Shown here: piece after piece, positions 53,708 to 63,853 of the stretch
Layout of the letters: every line of letters begins with the position of its first letter
How positions within the stretch are numbered: position 1 is the first letter of the stretch
Origin: Helicobacter canadensis MIT 98-5491
Lineage (GTDB): Bacteria > Campylobacterota > Campylobacteria > Campylobacterales > Helicobacteraceae
Assembly (NCBI RefSeq): GCF_000162575.1
Contig: NZ_CM000776.2
Coordinates: 314,950 to 378,949, forward strand
DNA: 64,000 bases
Direction: 5' to 3'
The notes under the pieces: generated by a model
What the model was told of the DNA's origin: nothing
Databases searched by the model: none
Seen by the model: the letters and a program-made list of their open reading frames with translations, nothing else
Position numbers and translations under genes: made by a program

Positions 53708-54798
53708 TGCGTTAATTCATCAAGGATTTCTTTGACGCTTTGGATTTTTTCGATTCGGTATCCATTGGCTCCTGTAAAGTATAATCCATTGATAGGATCA
53801 CCAAGATACCCATCACCCAAGCCATCAGCAATGCAATAGCCAACCTTTTTTGCTTCTTGTCCGCGATTGCAAGGTGAAACACAATTGCTAATACAAGCAA
53901 TTTTTGGTTTTCTACCCTCGCGTAATCCTTTAATAACACCTGTAACAATGGCTCTTGCAGGGTAGCCAACAGGCGATTTAATAAGCTCAATATCTTCTTT
54001 TTTGATTTTTGGCATCAATTCTCTATAATAGAGTGCATCGCATTCTTCAGAACCTAAGAATCTTGTCCCCATTTGCACTCCACTTGCACCTAATGCCATT
54101 ATTTTGTCAATATCATTTCTATCCCAAATTCCCCCCGCAGCAATAATGGGAATCTCGCCCCATTTTTTACTCTCTTCTAGCACTTCAGGCACAATGCTTT
54201 CAAGCTGATATTCGGGTTTAAAGCAATCTTCATAGCTCACACCTTGATGTCCGCCGCTAAGTGGTCCCTCTACAATCACTGCATCAGGGATTTTTTTGTA
54301 TCTTCCTTCCCAACGCTTACATAAAATTTTCAAAGCTTTAGCTGAAGAAACAATAGGAATGAGTGCTACATTGGGGAAATTACTTGTGAATTCTGGCATA
54401 TTAGTCGGCAATCCTGCACCTGTGATGATCATATTTGCTCCTGCTTCACAAGCATCACGCACTACACGCCCATATTCGTTAATGGCATATAAAACATTAG
54501 CTCCAAGCGGATTATTACCACAAATTTTTCGTGCATTTTTAAAAATTTCAAACAAAGATTCTTTGGAGTAAAAATTAATAGTATCAAAAGGACGATGTTT
54601 GATGACTTTTTGCACAAAAGCACTCTTTTTGTAATATCCACTTCCTACGCAAGAAATTACCCCAAGTGCTCCATATTTTGAAACATTACCTGCAAGGTTA
54701 TCCCAACTAATTCCAACTCCCATTCCTCCTTGAATAATGGGGAATGGAATTGTGTATTTTCCAATTTTTAAAGGTTTTAATTGTAGTTTAGATAGCAT
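53701..54798 (-). CDS. Nitronate monooxygenase/FabK-like flavoprotein
   Basis: A TIM-barrel FMN enzyme of the 2-nitropropane dioxygenase group. Features are IQGGMGVGISWDNLAGNV at the N-terminus, ITGAGLPTNMP, the histidine region VEGPLSGGHQG, and GASGVQMGTRFLGSEE. The C-terminus is cysteine-rich (ISNCVSPCNRGQEAKKVGYC), as in the Campylobacterota members. Whether it oxidises nitronates or acts as an enoyl-ACP reductase cannot be told from sequence. It lies between tyrS and amiA as in H. pylori (HP0773). Confidence 0.88.
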   Translation of the reverse strand: MLSKLQLKPLKIGKYTIPFPIIQGGMGVGISWDNLAGNVSKYGALGVISCVGSGYYKKSAFVQKVIKHRPFDTINFYSKESLFEIFKNARKICGNNPLGANVLYAINEYGRVVRDACEAGANMIITGAGLPTNMPEFTSNFPNVALIPIVSSAKALKILCKRWEGRYKKIPDAVIVEGPLSGGHQGVSYEDCFKPEYQLESIVPEVLEESKKWGEIPIIAAGGIWDRNDIDKIMALGASGVQMGTRFLGSEECDALYYRELMPKIKKEDIELIKSPVGYPARAIVTGVIKGLREGRKPKIACISNCVSPCNRGQEAKKVGYCIADGLGDGYLGDPINGLYFTGANGYRIEKIQSVKEILDELTQC

Positions 54799-54809
54799 AA
54801 ATTCCCTTT

Positions 54810-56024
54810 TTATTTGATGATTACGCGGGCAAATTTTCTTTTCCCAGCTTGAATGACATATTCGCCTATTTGTAAATTTAATTTAGAATCTTCTAGTTTT
54901 TGTCCATTGACCTTTACTCCACCTTGTTTAATAAGGCGTAATGCTTCGGAGTTTGAGACGCACAAACCGCATTCGCTCATAAGTTGCGCTATCCAAATTC
55001 CGCTGTTTTTTTCAAAAGTGGGCATTTGGCTTGGCATTTCATCTTTGCTAAAGACTTTGTCAAATTCTTCTTTGGCTTCTTTGGCTTTTTGTGCATCATA
55101 GTAGCGTGTGATGATTTCTAGTGCAAGATTTTCTTTGGCTGTTTTTGGATGTAAATTGCCTTTTTCTACGCTTTCTTTGATTTCTTGGATTTCTGCTAGA
55201 CTTTTGGAACTTAAAAGTTCATAATATCTCCACATTAGGGTATCTGAAATGCTTAATAATCGCCCAAACATTTCTTTTGGTTCTTGTGTGATTCCCACAT
55301 AATTTCCCAGGCTTTTGCTCATTTTATGCACACCATCTAAGCCTTCTAAAAGAGGGACCATAACCACTGATTGCTCTTTTGGGATTCCATAGGCTCTTTG
55401 TAAGTGCCTACCCATAAGCAAATTAAATTTTTGATCTGTTCCTCCACATTCAATATCGCATTCTAAAGCCACAGAATCATAGCCTTGCAACAAAGGATAG
55501 AAAAACTCCACAATGCTAATGGGGTTTTGATTCTTAAAGCGTTTTTCAAAATCATCTCTCTCGAGCATTCTAGCTACAGAAAATTTTGCAGCAAGCTCAA
55601 TCATTCCGCGTGTGCCTAAATTATCAAGCCATTTTGAATTAAAAGCAATCTCCATTTTTGAAGAATCTAACACTTTATAAACTTGCTCTTCATAGGTTTT
55701 TGCATTAGCTAAGACTTGTTCTTTGTTTAGGGGTTTTCTAGTCTCACTTTTGCCTGTTGGATCTCCAATCATTCCTGTAAAATCGCCGATAAGAAAACAC
55801 ACAATACCACCATATTTTTGAAAAGTGGCAAGTTTTTGCAAAAGCACGGTGTGTCCTAAGTGTAAATCAGGTGCAGTTGGATCAAATCCTGCTTTAACCT
55901 TGAAAGTTTTTCCATTTTCAAAATAGTCTCTTATGAGTTTTTCAATATATTCTAATCCAATGATCTCTTGAGTGCCTCTTTGGATTTCTGCTAAAGCGGT
56001 TTTTACTTGCGATTCTACGCTCAT
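54810..56024 (-). CDS. tyrS: Tyrosyl-tRNA synthetase
   Basis: TyrS charges tRNA-Tyr. The class I signature is in [10 protein letters not shown] (HLGH form of HIGH), the KMSKS loop is KMSKSLGN, and a C-terminal S4 RNA-binding domain is seen in [19 protein letters not shown]. The 404-residue length fits the TyrZ-like type common in Campylobacterota. It starts nine bases after spoT stops, in a run conserved in H. pylori (HP0772-HP0777). Confidence 0.97.
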   Translation of the reverse strand: MSVESQVKTALAEIQRGTQEIIGLEYIEKLIRDYFENGKTFKVKAGFDPTAPDLHLGHTVLLQKLATFQKYGGIVCFLIGDFTGMIGDPTGKSETRKPLNKEQVLANAKTYEEQVYKVLDSSKMEIAFNSKWLDNLGTRGMIELAAKFSVARMLERDDFEKRFKNQNPISIVEFFYPLLQGYDSVALECDIECGGTDQKFNLLMGRHLQRAYGIPKEQSVVMVPLLEGLDGVHKMSKSLGNYVGITQEPKEMFGRLLSISDTLMWRYYELLSSKSLAEIQEIKESVEKGNLHPKTAKENLALEIITRYYDAQKAKEAKEEFDKVFSKDEMPSQMPTFEKNSGIWIAQLMSECGLCVSNSEALRLIKQGGVKVNGQKLEDSKLNLQIGEYVIQAGKRKFARVIIK

Positions 56025-56033
56025 TTTTTCTCC

Positions 56034-58181
56034 TTAATTTGCATACGCATCTTTGAGTGCATAAACATCAATAATTTTATAATGATTTCCAAATAGAGTT
56101 TTTAGCTCTTTGACATCTGCAATATGCGATTCAAAACGCACTTCGCAATGTGTGGCATAAGTGCTTTTTTGCGAACCTAGCTCAACACCTAAAACATTAA
56201 TATCACATTTTGCTAAAAATTGCAAGAAATTTGCCAAAACCCCTTTTTGATTCTCTAAGGCTACGATGAGTTTATAGGTTTGTAGTCTGTCTCCAAGCCA
56301 ATTGACATAAAGCATTTTGACGCCTTTTTGAATCTCTAAATACGCTCTATCGCAAAGTTTATGATGAACAAATGCCTTAGATCCATTTTTAAAAGCGATA
56401 ATGCCATCGCCAAATTTTGGGTGACAACAATAATCAAAAACCGCTTGATTGAGAGTGTGATTGGTTTGAATCACAAGATTATCAAAATGCAGTTCTCTAA
56501 GTTTTAAAATGCGTATTTTAATTTGTGTTAAAAACCCTGCTTTTTGTGTGTAATAGTTTTTAATACGATTTTTAATATCTTTTAAAAAAGCAATATCGGT
56601 GGTTGCTTTGTGAATAGATTCATCTAGTCCGCTTTCTTTGACAAATCCTTCGATTTCTTCAGCACTTTTGTCAAAAATAGTCGCGATAATATTAATCGCA
56701 CTTTTTTTCTCAATTTCTTTGATTCTCGAAGCGCAATTAATGCGGATTTGATTTTTAGCACGAGAAGTTTTGACAGCATCCATCCAAGAACACCGCAAAA
56801 TAGTTTCTTTTGCAGTAATAATTTTGACAATATCGCCACTTTTTAGGGCGGTTAAAAGCGAAGTTTTTTGGTTATTAACATAGGCTTCTTTGGCGCGATT
56901 CCCAATGTCTGTATGCACAGCATATGCAAAGTCGAGTGCAACAGCACCTATAGGCAAGGAGTAATTGTCTCCATCGGGCGAAAAAACAACAATGTCTTCG
57001 CGATAAAGATCGTTTTTAACAAGCTCATAAAATTCTTCAACTGAATTGTTTTGGAATTGCAATTTGTTAAGCCAATCAAGACTAGGTCCGCTATTTCCAC
57101 CGGTTTTGTAAATCCAATGAGCAGCAATCCCATATTCAGCACTGCGATGCATATCTTCGGTGCGAATTTGCACTTCAAAAATAGCCGAATCATCAAAAAG
57201 TGTGCTATGGATTGTTTGATAGCCATTTTCTTTAGGCAGGGCGATATAGTCTTTGAAGCGTGACATAATGGGTTTGAATTTTAAATGCAAGATTCCAAGC
57301 ACTTTGTAGCAATCTAACTCATTTTTAACAATCACTCTTATAGCAAGTAAATCTAAGACTTCTTCAATTGAAATGCCTTTGCGTTGCATTTTAAGATAGA
57401 TAGAATAGTGGCGTTTTACTCGGCTTTGAAGGATAAAGTCGCCCTCAGGCACTCCACTTTGAATCAAGCTTTTTTTAACCTTTTGCATAAAAGCATTGAG
57501 TTTGAGCTGAATAGCTTGTTTGTGATTGAGAAAATAATCTTGAATTTTTCGGTATTCTTCTGGAAAAATATAATAAAAACTTCGATCTTCTAATTCATTT
57601 TTTAGTGTGGAGATTCCAAGTCTATGAGCAATAGGCGCATAAACGACTAGGGTTTCTTCTGAGATTCGGCGTTGTTTATTGGGTGGTAAAGCCCCAAGAG
57701 TTAGCATATTATGTAGCCTATCGCACAACTTGACAACCAAAACTCGCACATCTTTAACCGAAGTAATTAGCATTTTGCGGAAGCTCAAAGCCGCGACTAC
57801 TAGTTTTTCATTGGAGTGAGAAGCAGGCAGTTCTTCTGCGCGAATGGCAACGATTTTTGTTAGCCCATCAACTAATGAAGCCACATCTTCGCCATAGTTT
57901 TTTTTAACATCTTCTAAAGTGTAGTCTGTGTCTTCTACTACATCGTGCAAAAGTGCTGCACAAACCATTACTTCATCACCGCCAAAATGTGCAACAATGC
58001 AAGAAACTAGCAATGGATGCACGATATAAGGCTCTCCACTGCGTCTTTTTTGATTCTTGTGTGCCTCGGTTGCAAAAGCAATAGCTCGTTCAATGCTTGG
58101 AGTAACTTCTAGCATACCATAGAGTAATTCTATTGCCTTTTGGGGTGTTGTGATGGTAGTGACTTTTTTAAGAAATTCCAC
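56034..58181 (-). CDS. spoT: Bifunctional (p)ppGpp synthetase/hydrolase SpoT
   Basis: This RSH enzyme makes and degrades (p)ppGpp in the stringent response; Helicobacter has only this one large RSH protein. The hydrolase HD region is AALLHDVVEDTDYTLEDV near residue 80. The synthetase region contains SRVKRHYSIYLKMQRKG and YIALPKENGYQTIHSTL, the latter being the pyrophosphate acceptor site. A TGS domain (VVFSPDGDNYSLPIGAVALDFAYAVH) and a C-terminal ACT domain follow. The 715 residues are full length. rpoZ lies 37 bases upstream, a common pairing. Confidence 0.96.
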   Translation of the reverse strand: MEFLKKVTTITTPQKAIELLYGMLEVTPSIERAIAFATEAHKNQKRRSGEPYIVHPLLVSCIVAHFGGDEVMVCAALLHDVVEDTDYTLEDVKKNYGEDVASLVDGLTKIVAIRAEELPASHSNEKLVVAALSFRKMLITSVKDVRVLVVKLCDRLHNMLTLGALPPNKQRRISEETLVVYAPIAHRLGISTLKNELEDRSFYYIFPEEYRKIQDYFLNHKQAIQLKLNAFMQKVKKSLIQSGVPEGDFILQSRVKRHYSIYLKMQRKGISIEEVLDLLAIRVIVKNELDCYKVLGILHLKFKPIMSRFKDYIALPKENGYQTIHSTLFDDSAIFEVQIRTEDMHRSAEYGIAAHWIYKTGGNSGPSLDWLNKLQFQNNSVEEFYELVKNDLYREDIVVFSPDGDNYSLPIGAVALDFAYAVHTDIGNRAKEAYVNNQKTSLLTALKSGDIVKIITAKETILRCSWMDAVKTSRAKNQIRINCASRIKEIEKKSAINIIATIFDKSAEEIEGFVKESGLDESIHKATTDIAFLKDIKNRIKNYYTQKAGFLTQIKIRILKLRELHFDNLVIQTNHTLNQAVFDYCCHPKFGDGIIAFKNGSKAFVHHKLCDRAYLEIQKGVKMLYVNWLGDRLQTYKLIVALENQKGVLANFLQFLAKCDINVLGVELGSQKSTYATHCEVRFESHIADVKELKTLFGNHYKIIDVYALKDAYAN

Positions 58182-58218
58182 TTTTTGCCTTAAATTTAGA
58201 AAAATTAAAAATACAAAA

Positions 58219-58437
58219 TTACTTTTGTGCTTCCTCTACTCTTTCTAATCCGATTTTTCCTTCAGCAATCTCCAATAAAGCAATATCAGAGAGCTTATCA
58301 ACTTTGGGATTTTTATTGACCAATGGTTTAGCACCACGACTTAATTCATCAATTCTTGCAAAAATGATATTTGAAAGTAAATATCTATCAAAATTAACTT
58401 TTTCTAATGCTTTAGATGCAATTTGTTCTATTCTCAT
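58219..58437 (-). CDS. rpoZ: RNA polymerase omega subunit
   Basis: Omega helps assemble RNA polymerase and forms part of a ppGpp site in many bacteria. The 72-residue product begins MRIEQIASKALEKVNFDRYLL and contains RGAKPLV and DIALLEIAEGKI, as in Campylobacterota omega subunits. It lies between pyrH and spoT on one transcript, an order known from many bacteria. Confidence 0.92.
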   Translation of the reverse strand: MRIEQIASKALEKVNFDRYLLSNIIFARIDELSRGAKPLVNKNPKVDKLSDIALLEIAEGKIGLERVEEAQK

Positions 58438-58450
58438 TTTTTATCCTTTT

Positions 58451-59167
<717 letters not shown>

Positions 59168-59245
59168 TTAAGCCCTTTTTAAAACTTTTGAAATTTTTAA
59201 TTATATTCAAAAGATACTTACGAATAAGTAAAGATTTGGTGTGTT

Positions 59246-59677
59246 CTACCAAATTTCATCATTTTTCTGTTGCAATTTTTTTAATTGTTGATTTTGGATT
59301 TCATATGCTTTTTCTAAAATCTCATTGGGATTTTGTTGGGTGGAATCTCTTTGCTTTGGTAAATCTTGGCGATTATAAAGACTTTCAAAGTGTCTAATAT
59401 GTTCCTTGGTGCCTTGATTGAATTGCAGATTATTTAAGCTTTTTTGCTGTAATTGTAAATTAAGTTCTTCTAGGTGTTTTTTTAATTTGCCTTTGATTGG
59501 ATTTTTTGTGTGATTGTCATCTTCTTTGTCTGTAGAATCTTCAAGTTTTTTAGGTGTGACTTTGGGTGAGTTATTTTCACTAGGATTGTCTTTTTTGGAA
59601 TCTCCCTTGTCGCAACCACAAAATAATATTAAACTTAATGCAATAATCCAATGTCTCATTTTAAGTTTAAATCCCAT
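59246..59677 (-). CDS. Small charged lipoprotein, unknown function
   Basis: The 143-residue frame encodes a lipoprotein signal (IIALSLILFCGC) followed by a highly charged, low-complexity body with a D/K/N-rich first half and a Q-rich coiled-coil-like second half. Two starts are possible, 59677 and 59659; neither has a strong ribosome site, but 59659 gives a more typical short lipoprotein signal (MRHWIIALS). No family is recognised. A hypothetical gene lies at this place in H. pylori too (HP0778). Confidence 0.65.
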   Translation of the reverse strand: MGFKLKMRHWIIALSLILFCGCDKGDSKKDNPSENNSPKVTPKKLEDSTDKEDDNHTKNPIKGKLKKHLEELNLQLQQKSLNNLQFNQGTKEHIRHFESLYNRQDLPKQRDSTQQNPNEILEKAYEIQNQQLKKLQQKNDEIW

Positions 59678-59770
59678 TGTTTATAAAATAATCCTGAATT
59701 TATAGCATATTTTGTTAAGATTCTAAAGAAAATAATAAGACAAAAGAGTTTTATTCTTAAGGGAGGTAAA

Positions 59771-61207
59771 ATGCGCCATTTATATTTTGATACAAGAGAG
59801 CTTGATAATCGGGCAAGGGAAGAATTTTTTCTATCTTCTGAAGTTTTAATGGAAAATGCTGCAAGGGGTATGGCGGAGTTTTTAGCGCAGAAATTTCCTT
59901 TGGGGAGTAAAATTCTTATGGTTTGTGGGAGTGGCGATAATGGTGGAGATTGCTTAGCTTTGGCTAGAATGCTTGTTGGAAAATACAATTTAAAGATTTT
60001 TTTGCCTTTGGGAGTTAAAAGCACTCTATCTCAAATCCAACTCAAACGACTTGAGGCTTGTGATTCTTTAGTTTTTCTCTCAAACCTTGAGGGCGTTGAT
60101 CTCTCTAGTTTTGATGTGATTGTTGATGGACTTTTTGGGATTGGTTTTAGGGGTGAATTTTCTTTGCAAATGCAGAATCTTATCACACAGCTTAATGAAA
60201 CTAGGGCTATTAAAATTGCCTGTGATATTCCAAGTGGAATTGATCTTTATGGTAATCCAAGATTTCTTGGAGCAATTCCTTTTGCCTTTAGGGCTGATTT
60301 TACCTTGACAATGGGCGCATTAAAAAACGCACTTTTTAGTGATTATGCAAAAGATTTTGTGGGTGAAGTTTATTGTTTGGAATTAGGAATTAGTGAGAGT
60401 GTTTTTGTGCCTAATTCTAATTTTAAACTTTTAGAAAGCAGTGATTTCAAAGCTCCAAAACGCGATTTGCAAAATTGCAATAAAGGCAGTTTTGGGCATT
60501 TAAGTGTGTTGGGTGGTGAGAAGAGTGGAGCGAGTTTGTTAAGTGCTCTAGCAGGGCTTAGAATAGGGGTAGGGCTTGTTAGTCTTGTTAGCCGTGCTGC
60601 TCCTTCTAATCTTCCTTATGAAATTATGTATGCAAACTTTATCCCCAAAAACACTACGGCAATTGCACTTGGAATGGGCTTTGGCAGAGAAAATACTTTT
60701 TCTTTGGAATCTTTGAATAATTTTTTGGATCTGCCTATTTTGCTTGATGCGGATATTTTTTATCACAAAGTTTTTAAAGATTTGATACAAAATTTCTCAA
60801 AAGTTATTTTAACGCCTCACCCAAAAGAATTTAGTGTAATTTTGGAAGTTTTAGAAAACAAGGAAATGGCAGTGGATGAGATTCAAAAAAATCGTATTGC
60901 CCTAGCACAAGAGTTCTCTAGTAAATACCCTAATACCACGCTAATTTTAAAGGGAGCTAATAGTCTTATTGCTAAAAATGGGGAAGTTTATATTAATCCT
61001 CTTGGAAGCAATGCTTTAGCAAAAGGGGGAAGTGGAGATGTTTTAGCAGGGATTGTTGCAGGGTTATTGGCACAAAATTATTCTAGCTTGGAAGCTTGTA
61101 TTCAAGGAGTTTTAGCCCATAGCCTTTGTGCACAAAAATTTACCCAAAAAAATGCAGATTTTTCTTTAAGCCCCCTTGATTTAATTACTCAAATTCGCTA
61201 TCTTTAA
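59771..61207 (+). CDS. nnrD: Bifunctional NAD(P)H-hydrate epimerase/ADP-dependent dehydratase
   Basis: This metabolite-repair enzyme restores damaged (hydrated) NADH and NADPH. The N-terminal epimerase half (YjeF_N type) contains LMVCGSGDNGGDCLALARML and the DGLFGIGFRG loop. The C-terminal kinase-like half contains GSFGHLSVLGG, LTPHPKEF and NALAKGGSGDVLAGIVAGLLAQ with the catalytic Asp. The 478 residues equal the usual fused form. AAGGGAGG precedes the ATG. thiG follows after 27 bases. Confidence 0.95.
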   Translation: MRHLYFDTRELDNRAREEFFLSSEVLMENAARGMAEFLAQKFPLGSKILMVCGSGDNGGDCLALARMLVGKYNLKIFLPLGVKSTLSQIQLKRLEACDSLVFLSNLEGVDLSSFDVIVDGLFGIGFRGEFSLQMQNLITQLNETRAIKIACDIPSGIDLYGNPRFLGAIPFAFRADFTLTMGALKNALFSDYAKDFVGEVYCLELGISESVFVPNSNFKLLESSDFKAPKRDLQNCNKGSFGHLSVLGGEKSGASLLSALAGLRIGVGLVSLVSRAAPSNLPYEIMYANFIPKNTTAIALGMGFGRENTFSLESLNNFLDLPILLDADIFYHKVFKDLIQNFSKVILTPHPKEFSVILEVLENKEMAVDEIQKNRIALAQEFSSKYPNTTLILKGANSLIAKNGEVYINPLGSNALAKGGSGDVLAGIVAGLLAQNYSSLEACIQGVLAHSLCAQKFTQKNADFSLSPLDLITQIRYL

Positions 61208-61234
61208 GAAAAATTATTTAATTAAGGATATAAA

Positions 61235-62014
61235 ATGAATGATTCTTTAATCATTGGTAATAAAACTTTTGAAAGTCGTTTGATTGTAGGTAGTGGGAAA
61301 TATAAAGATTTTAAAACCACTTATGAAGCCACTCTTGCCTCAAAAGCAGAGATGATTACCGTGGCGGTGAGACGCGTGAATATCACAAATCCTAATGAAG
61401 AGAATCTTTTGGATTATTTTAAAGATTCTTCTGTGCAATTTCTTCCAAATTCTGCTGGTTGTGTGAATGCTAATGAAGCTATTACGCTTTTTAGACTTAC
61501 TAAGGCAGCAACAGGGATTGATTTTATTAAGCTAGAGATTATTGGTGATACACAAAAAACGCTTTATCCTGATGTCCTAGAAACGCTTAAAGCTTGCGAG
61601 GTGCTTGCTAAAGAGGGTTTTGTAGTGCTTGCTTATAGCAATGATGATCCAGTTATGGCAAAGCATTTAGAAAATGCCGGTGCAAGTGCAGTAATGCCAC
61701 TTGCAGCACCAATTGGTAGTGGGCTTGGGATTCAAAATCGCTACAATATTGCCTTTATTAAATCGGCTATTAAGATTCCTGTGATTGTTGATGCAGGGGT
61801 AGGTTGTGCCTCTGATGCAGCTATTGCAATGGAGCTTGGAGCTGATGGTGTGCTTACTAACACGGCTATTGCACAAGCTAAGAATCCTATTTTAATGGCA
61901 GAGGCAATGTGTGAGGCAGTCAAAGCAGGAAGAAAAAGTTATCTTGCTGGTAGAATTCCTAAAAAACCCTATGCTACTGCAAGTTCTCCAACAGAAGGGC
62001 TTTTAGAGTTTTAA
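61235..62014 (+). CDS. thiG: Thiazole synthase ThiG
   Basis: ThiG builds the thiazole ring of thiamine from deoxyxylulose phosphate, dehydroglycine and ThiS thiocarboxylate. The TIM-barrel sequence is clear: [14 protein letters not shown], the Schiff-base lysine in [22 protein letters not shown], and [29 protein letters not shown]. The 259 residues are normal. Other thi genes are not nearby. recO starts 9 bases downstream. Confidence 0.96.
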   Translation: MNDSLIIGNKTFESRLIVGSGKYKDFKTTYEATLASKAEMITVAVRRVNITNPNEENLLDYFKDSSVQFLPNSAGCVNANEAITLFRLTKAATGIDFIKLEIIGDTQKTLYPDVLETLKACEVLAKEGFVVLAYSNDDPVMAKHLENAGASAVMPLAAPIGSGLGIQNRYNIAFIKSAIKIPVIVDAGVGCASDAAIAMELGADGVLTNTAIAQAKNPILMAEAMCEAVKAGRKSYLAGRIPKKPYATASSPTEGLLEF

Positions 62015-62023
62015 GGTTTAAAA

Positions 62024-62635
62024 TTGCAAGGTTTTATACTCCATACCCAAAGGGTAAGGGATGAGGATTTGATTGTAAGAATCCTCTCTTGCACTCATCT
62101 TTATACGCTTTATCGATTCTATGGTGCAAGACATAGTATTATCCATTTAGGCAATAAAATTGATTTTGTGATTGAACAAGATTTAAGGGAGATAGGTAAG
62201 TTAAGAGAGCCTATTCATTTGGCATTTCAATGGGAATGTGAATCAAATAAGCGTTATTATTGGCAACAATATCTTAAATTACTCAATCAACATTTGCGTG
62301 ATGTTAATCGTTTGGATTCTTTTTATTTTGATCATTTGCAAAAAGGTGCAAAATACCTTCAAAAAGAAGAACCTAAGCGTTGTATTTTAAATCTTTATGC
62401 AAGATTACTTGATTTTGAAGGCAGAAAAAATCCGCTTTCAAGTTGTCTTGTTTGTGAGAGAGAATTGGAAGAAGAGATAGTTTTGGGTAGGGGAGTTGTT
62501 TGCGGTCATAAGGGCTGTTTGCAAGGAGAAGTTTTTAACAAAGTACATATCAAGCAATGGCTAGATTCTAGGGGCGAGTTTTTAGAAGATGAAGAAGTGG
62601 AGAAGCTTTGGAATCTTTTAAAGCTTGGATTGTAG
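62024..62635 (+). CDS. recO: Short RecO-type recombination mediator
   Basis: RecO helps load RecA on single-stranded DNA in the RecFOR pathway. The N-terminal OB fold starts GFILHTQRVRDEDLIVRIL. The helical C-terminal part includes a cysteine set, CLVCERELEEEIVLGRGVVCGHKGC. At 203 residues it is the short form found in Campylobacterota. The start is a TTG at 62024 after an AAGG sequence. The call rests on overall pattern and family size. Confidence 0.8.
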   Translation: MQGFILHTQRVRDEDLIVRILSCTHLYTLYRFYGARHSIIHLGNKIDFVIEQDLREIGKLREPIHLAFQWECESNKRYYWQQYLKLLNQHLRDVNRLDSFYFDHLQKGAKYLQKEEPKRCILNLYARLLDFEGRKNPLSSCLVCERELEEEIVLGRGVVCGHKGCLQGEVFNKVHIKQWLDSRGEFLEDEEVEKLWNLLKLGL

Positions 62636-62647
62636 AAGTGGATTAAT

Positions 62648-63061
62648 ATGGATCAGAAAATATTAAATTTCATTGCTAAGAATCATTTGCTTACCTTTAG
62701 CGTTAGAGATGAAGATGAGGGAGTGTATATTGCAAACTGCTATTATGCTTTAGATGAAAAAGATTATTGTTTATTAATCAAAAGTGCTTTAGATTCTAAA
62801 CATATTAAATTAGCTACTCAAAATCCTCATATTGGAATTTCTATTACTAAGGATAGTAAGAAGCTTATTTTAATCAAAGGGGTGCAGATAAAAGCACTTT
62901 TTAAACAAGCTACAAATGAGCAAAAAAGCCTTTATTATTCTCAATTTCCCTTTGCAAAGCTTGCTAGTGGAGAGATTTTTGCATTAGAGCTTTTGTGGAT
63001 AAAATATACCGATAATGGATTGCTTTTAAGTGAGAAGTTGATTTATCAAAAAGAAAAGTAA
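62648..63061 (+). CDS. YhbP-like (UPF0306) flavin/pyridoxamine oxidase-fold protein
   Basis: The 137-residue protein follows E. coli YhbP: an N-terminal FIAKNHLLTFSVRD, then ANCYYALDEKDYCLLI, LIKGVQIKA, and the end LLWIKYTDNGLLLSEKLIY. These proteins have the split-barrel fold of pyridoxamine phosphate oxidases but no proven reaction. It starts 12 bases after recO and is likely the last gene of the nnrD-thiG-recO unit. Confidence 0.82.
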   Translation: MDQKILNFIAKNHLLTFSVRDEDEGVYIANCYYALDEKDYCLLIKSALDSKHIKLATQNPHIGISITKDSKKLILIKGVQIKALFKQATNEQKSLYYSQFPFAKLASGEIFALELLWIKYTDNGLLLSEKLIYQKEK

Positions 63062-63062
63062 G

Positions 63063-63139
63063 TGGTACGCCCGGAGGAATTCGAATCCCCGACCTACAGG
63101 ACCGCAACCTGTTGCTCTATCCAGCTGAGCTACGGACGC
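63063..63139 (-). tRNA. tRNA-Arg (anticodon GCG)
   Basis: A complete cloverleaf on the minus strand. The acceptor GCGTCCG pairs with CGGGCGT through two G-T pairs, the anticodon loop TTGCGGT shows GCG, the T-loop is TTCGAAT, and CCA is encoded. Most bacteria read CGN with ACG; the GCG form also occurs in H. pylori as I recall. Its 3' end lies two bases past the stop of the convergent YhbP-like gene. Confidence 0.94.
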
Positions 63140-63145
63140 ACATAT

Positions 63146-63221
63146 TGGTGGAGTGTAGGAGGATCGAACTCCTGACCTCAACGCTGCCAGCGTTGCGCTC
63201 TCCCAGCTGAGCTAACACCCC
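63146..63221 (-). tRNA. tRNA-Ala (anticodon GGC)
   Basis: A complete cloverleaf: acceptor GGGGTGT pairs with ACACTCC, the anticodon loop CTGGCAG shows GGC, the T-loop is TTCGATC, and ACCA ends it. It is six bases upstream of tRNA-Arg on the same strand, so the two are co-transcribed. Confidence 0.96.
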
Positions 63222-63250
63222 TTAAAAAAGCGAATTATACCAAATAAAAC

Positions 63251-63853
63251 TTAATTTTCCTCTAAAACCTTTGGAAGATAATCTTGTAAATATTTTTCCA
63301 CTTCCTTTTGTAAGTTTTCTAAGTCTCCTGAATTATCAATGACATAACTTGCTAATTGCTTTTTTTCTTCAAGGGGTATTTGCGATGAGATTCGTGCTTG
63401 AATGGCTTGTAATTCAAGATGATCGCGTTTTTGGATTCTTTGGATTTGAATTTCCCTTGGCACAAAGACTAGCAAAACCTCTTTGAAAGGATAGTTTTTT
63501 GTTTCATAAAAAAGGGGAATATCTAAAAAATAGGGAATCTTCTTGGTTTCCAAGGCTTTGGCTTGTTTTAAAATTTCTTCTTTGATTTTTGGGTGTAAAA
63601 TTTTCTCTAATATCTCTTTCTTTTTTTTATCATTAAAGACAATTTCGCCAAGCCTTTTTCGATTGATTCTATTATTTTCTAAAATTTCTTTGCCAAAAAT
63701 TTCAACCACTTCTTTAGTGGATTGATCAAGTATGGTGTGTGCGATACTATCAGCACAAACCACTTCATATCCATAGAGTTTTAAAAATGAAGCAATCGTG
63801 CTTTTGCCACTTCCAATTCCACCGGTTAAAACAATGGCATATTTAAAACTCAA
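63251..63853 (-). CDS. coaE: Dephospho-CoA kinase CoaE
   Basis: CoaE performs the final step of coenzyme A synthesis. Walker A is [12 protein letters not shown]. Other conserved parts are [14 protein letters not shown] and the [12 protein letters not shown] lid region, then [12 protein letters not shown]. The 200-residue length is normal. The only start near the family N-terminus is a TTG at 63853, which overlaps the stop codon of speE (TTGA) with GGAG about 12 bases upstream; the two genes are coupled. The speE-coaE order matches H. pylori as I recall it. Confidence 0.95.
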   Translation of the reverse strand: MSFKYAIVLTGGIGSGKSTIASFLKLYGYEVVCADSIAHTILDQSTKEVVEIFGKEILENNRINRKRLGEIVFNDKKKKEILEKILHPKIKEEILKQAKALETKKIPYFLDIPLFYETKNYPFKEVLLVFVPREIQIQRIQKRDHLELQAIQARISSQIPLEEKKQLASYVIDNSGDLENLQKEVEKYLQDYLPKVLEEN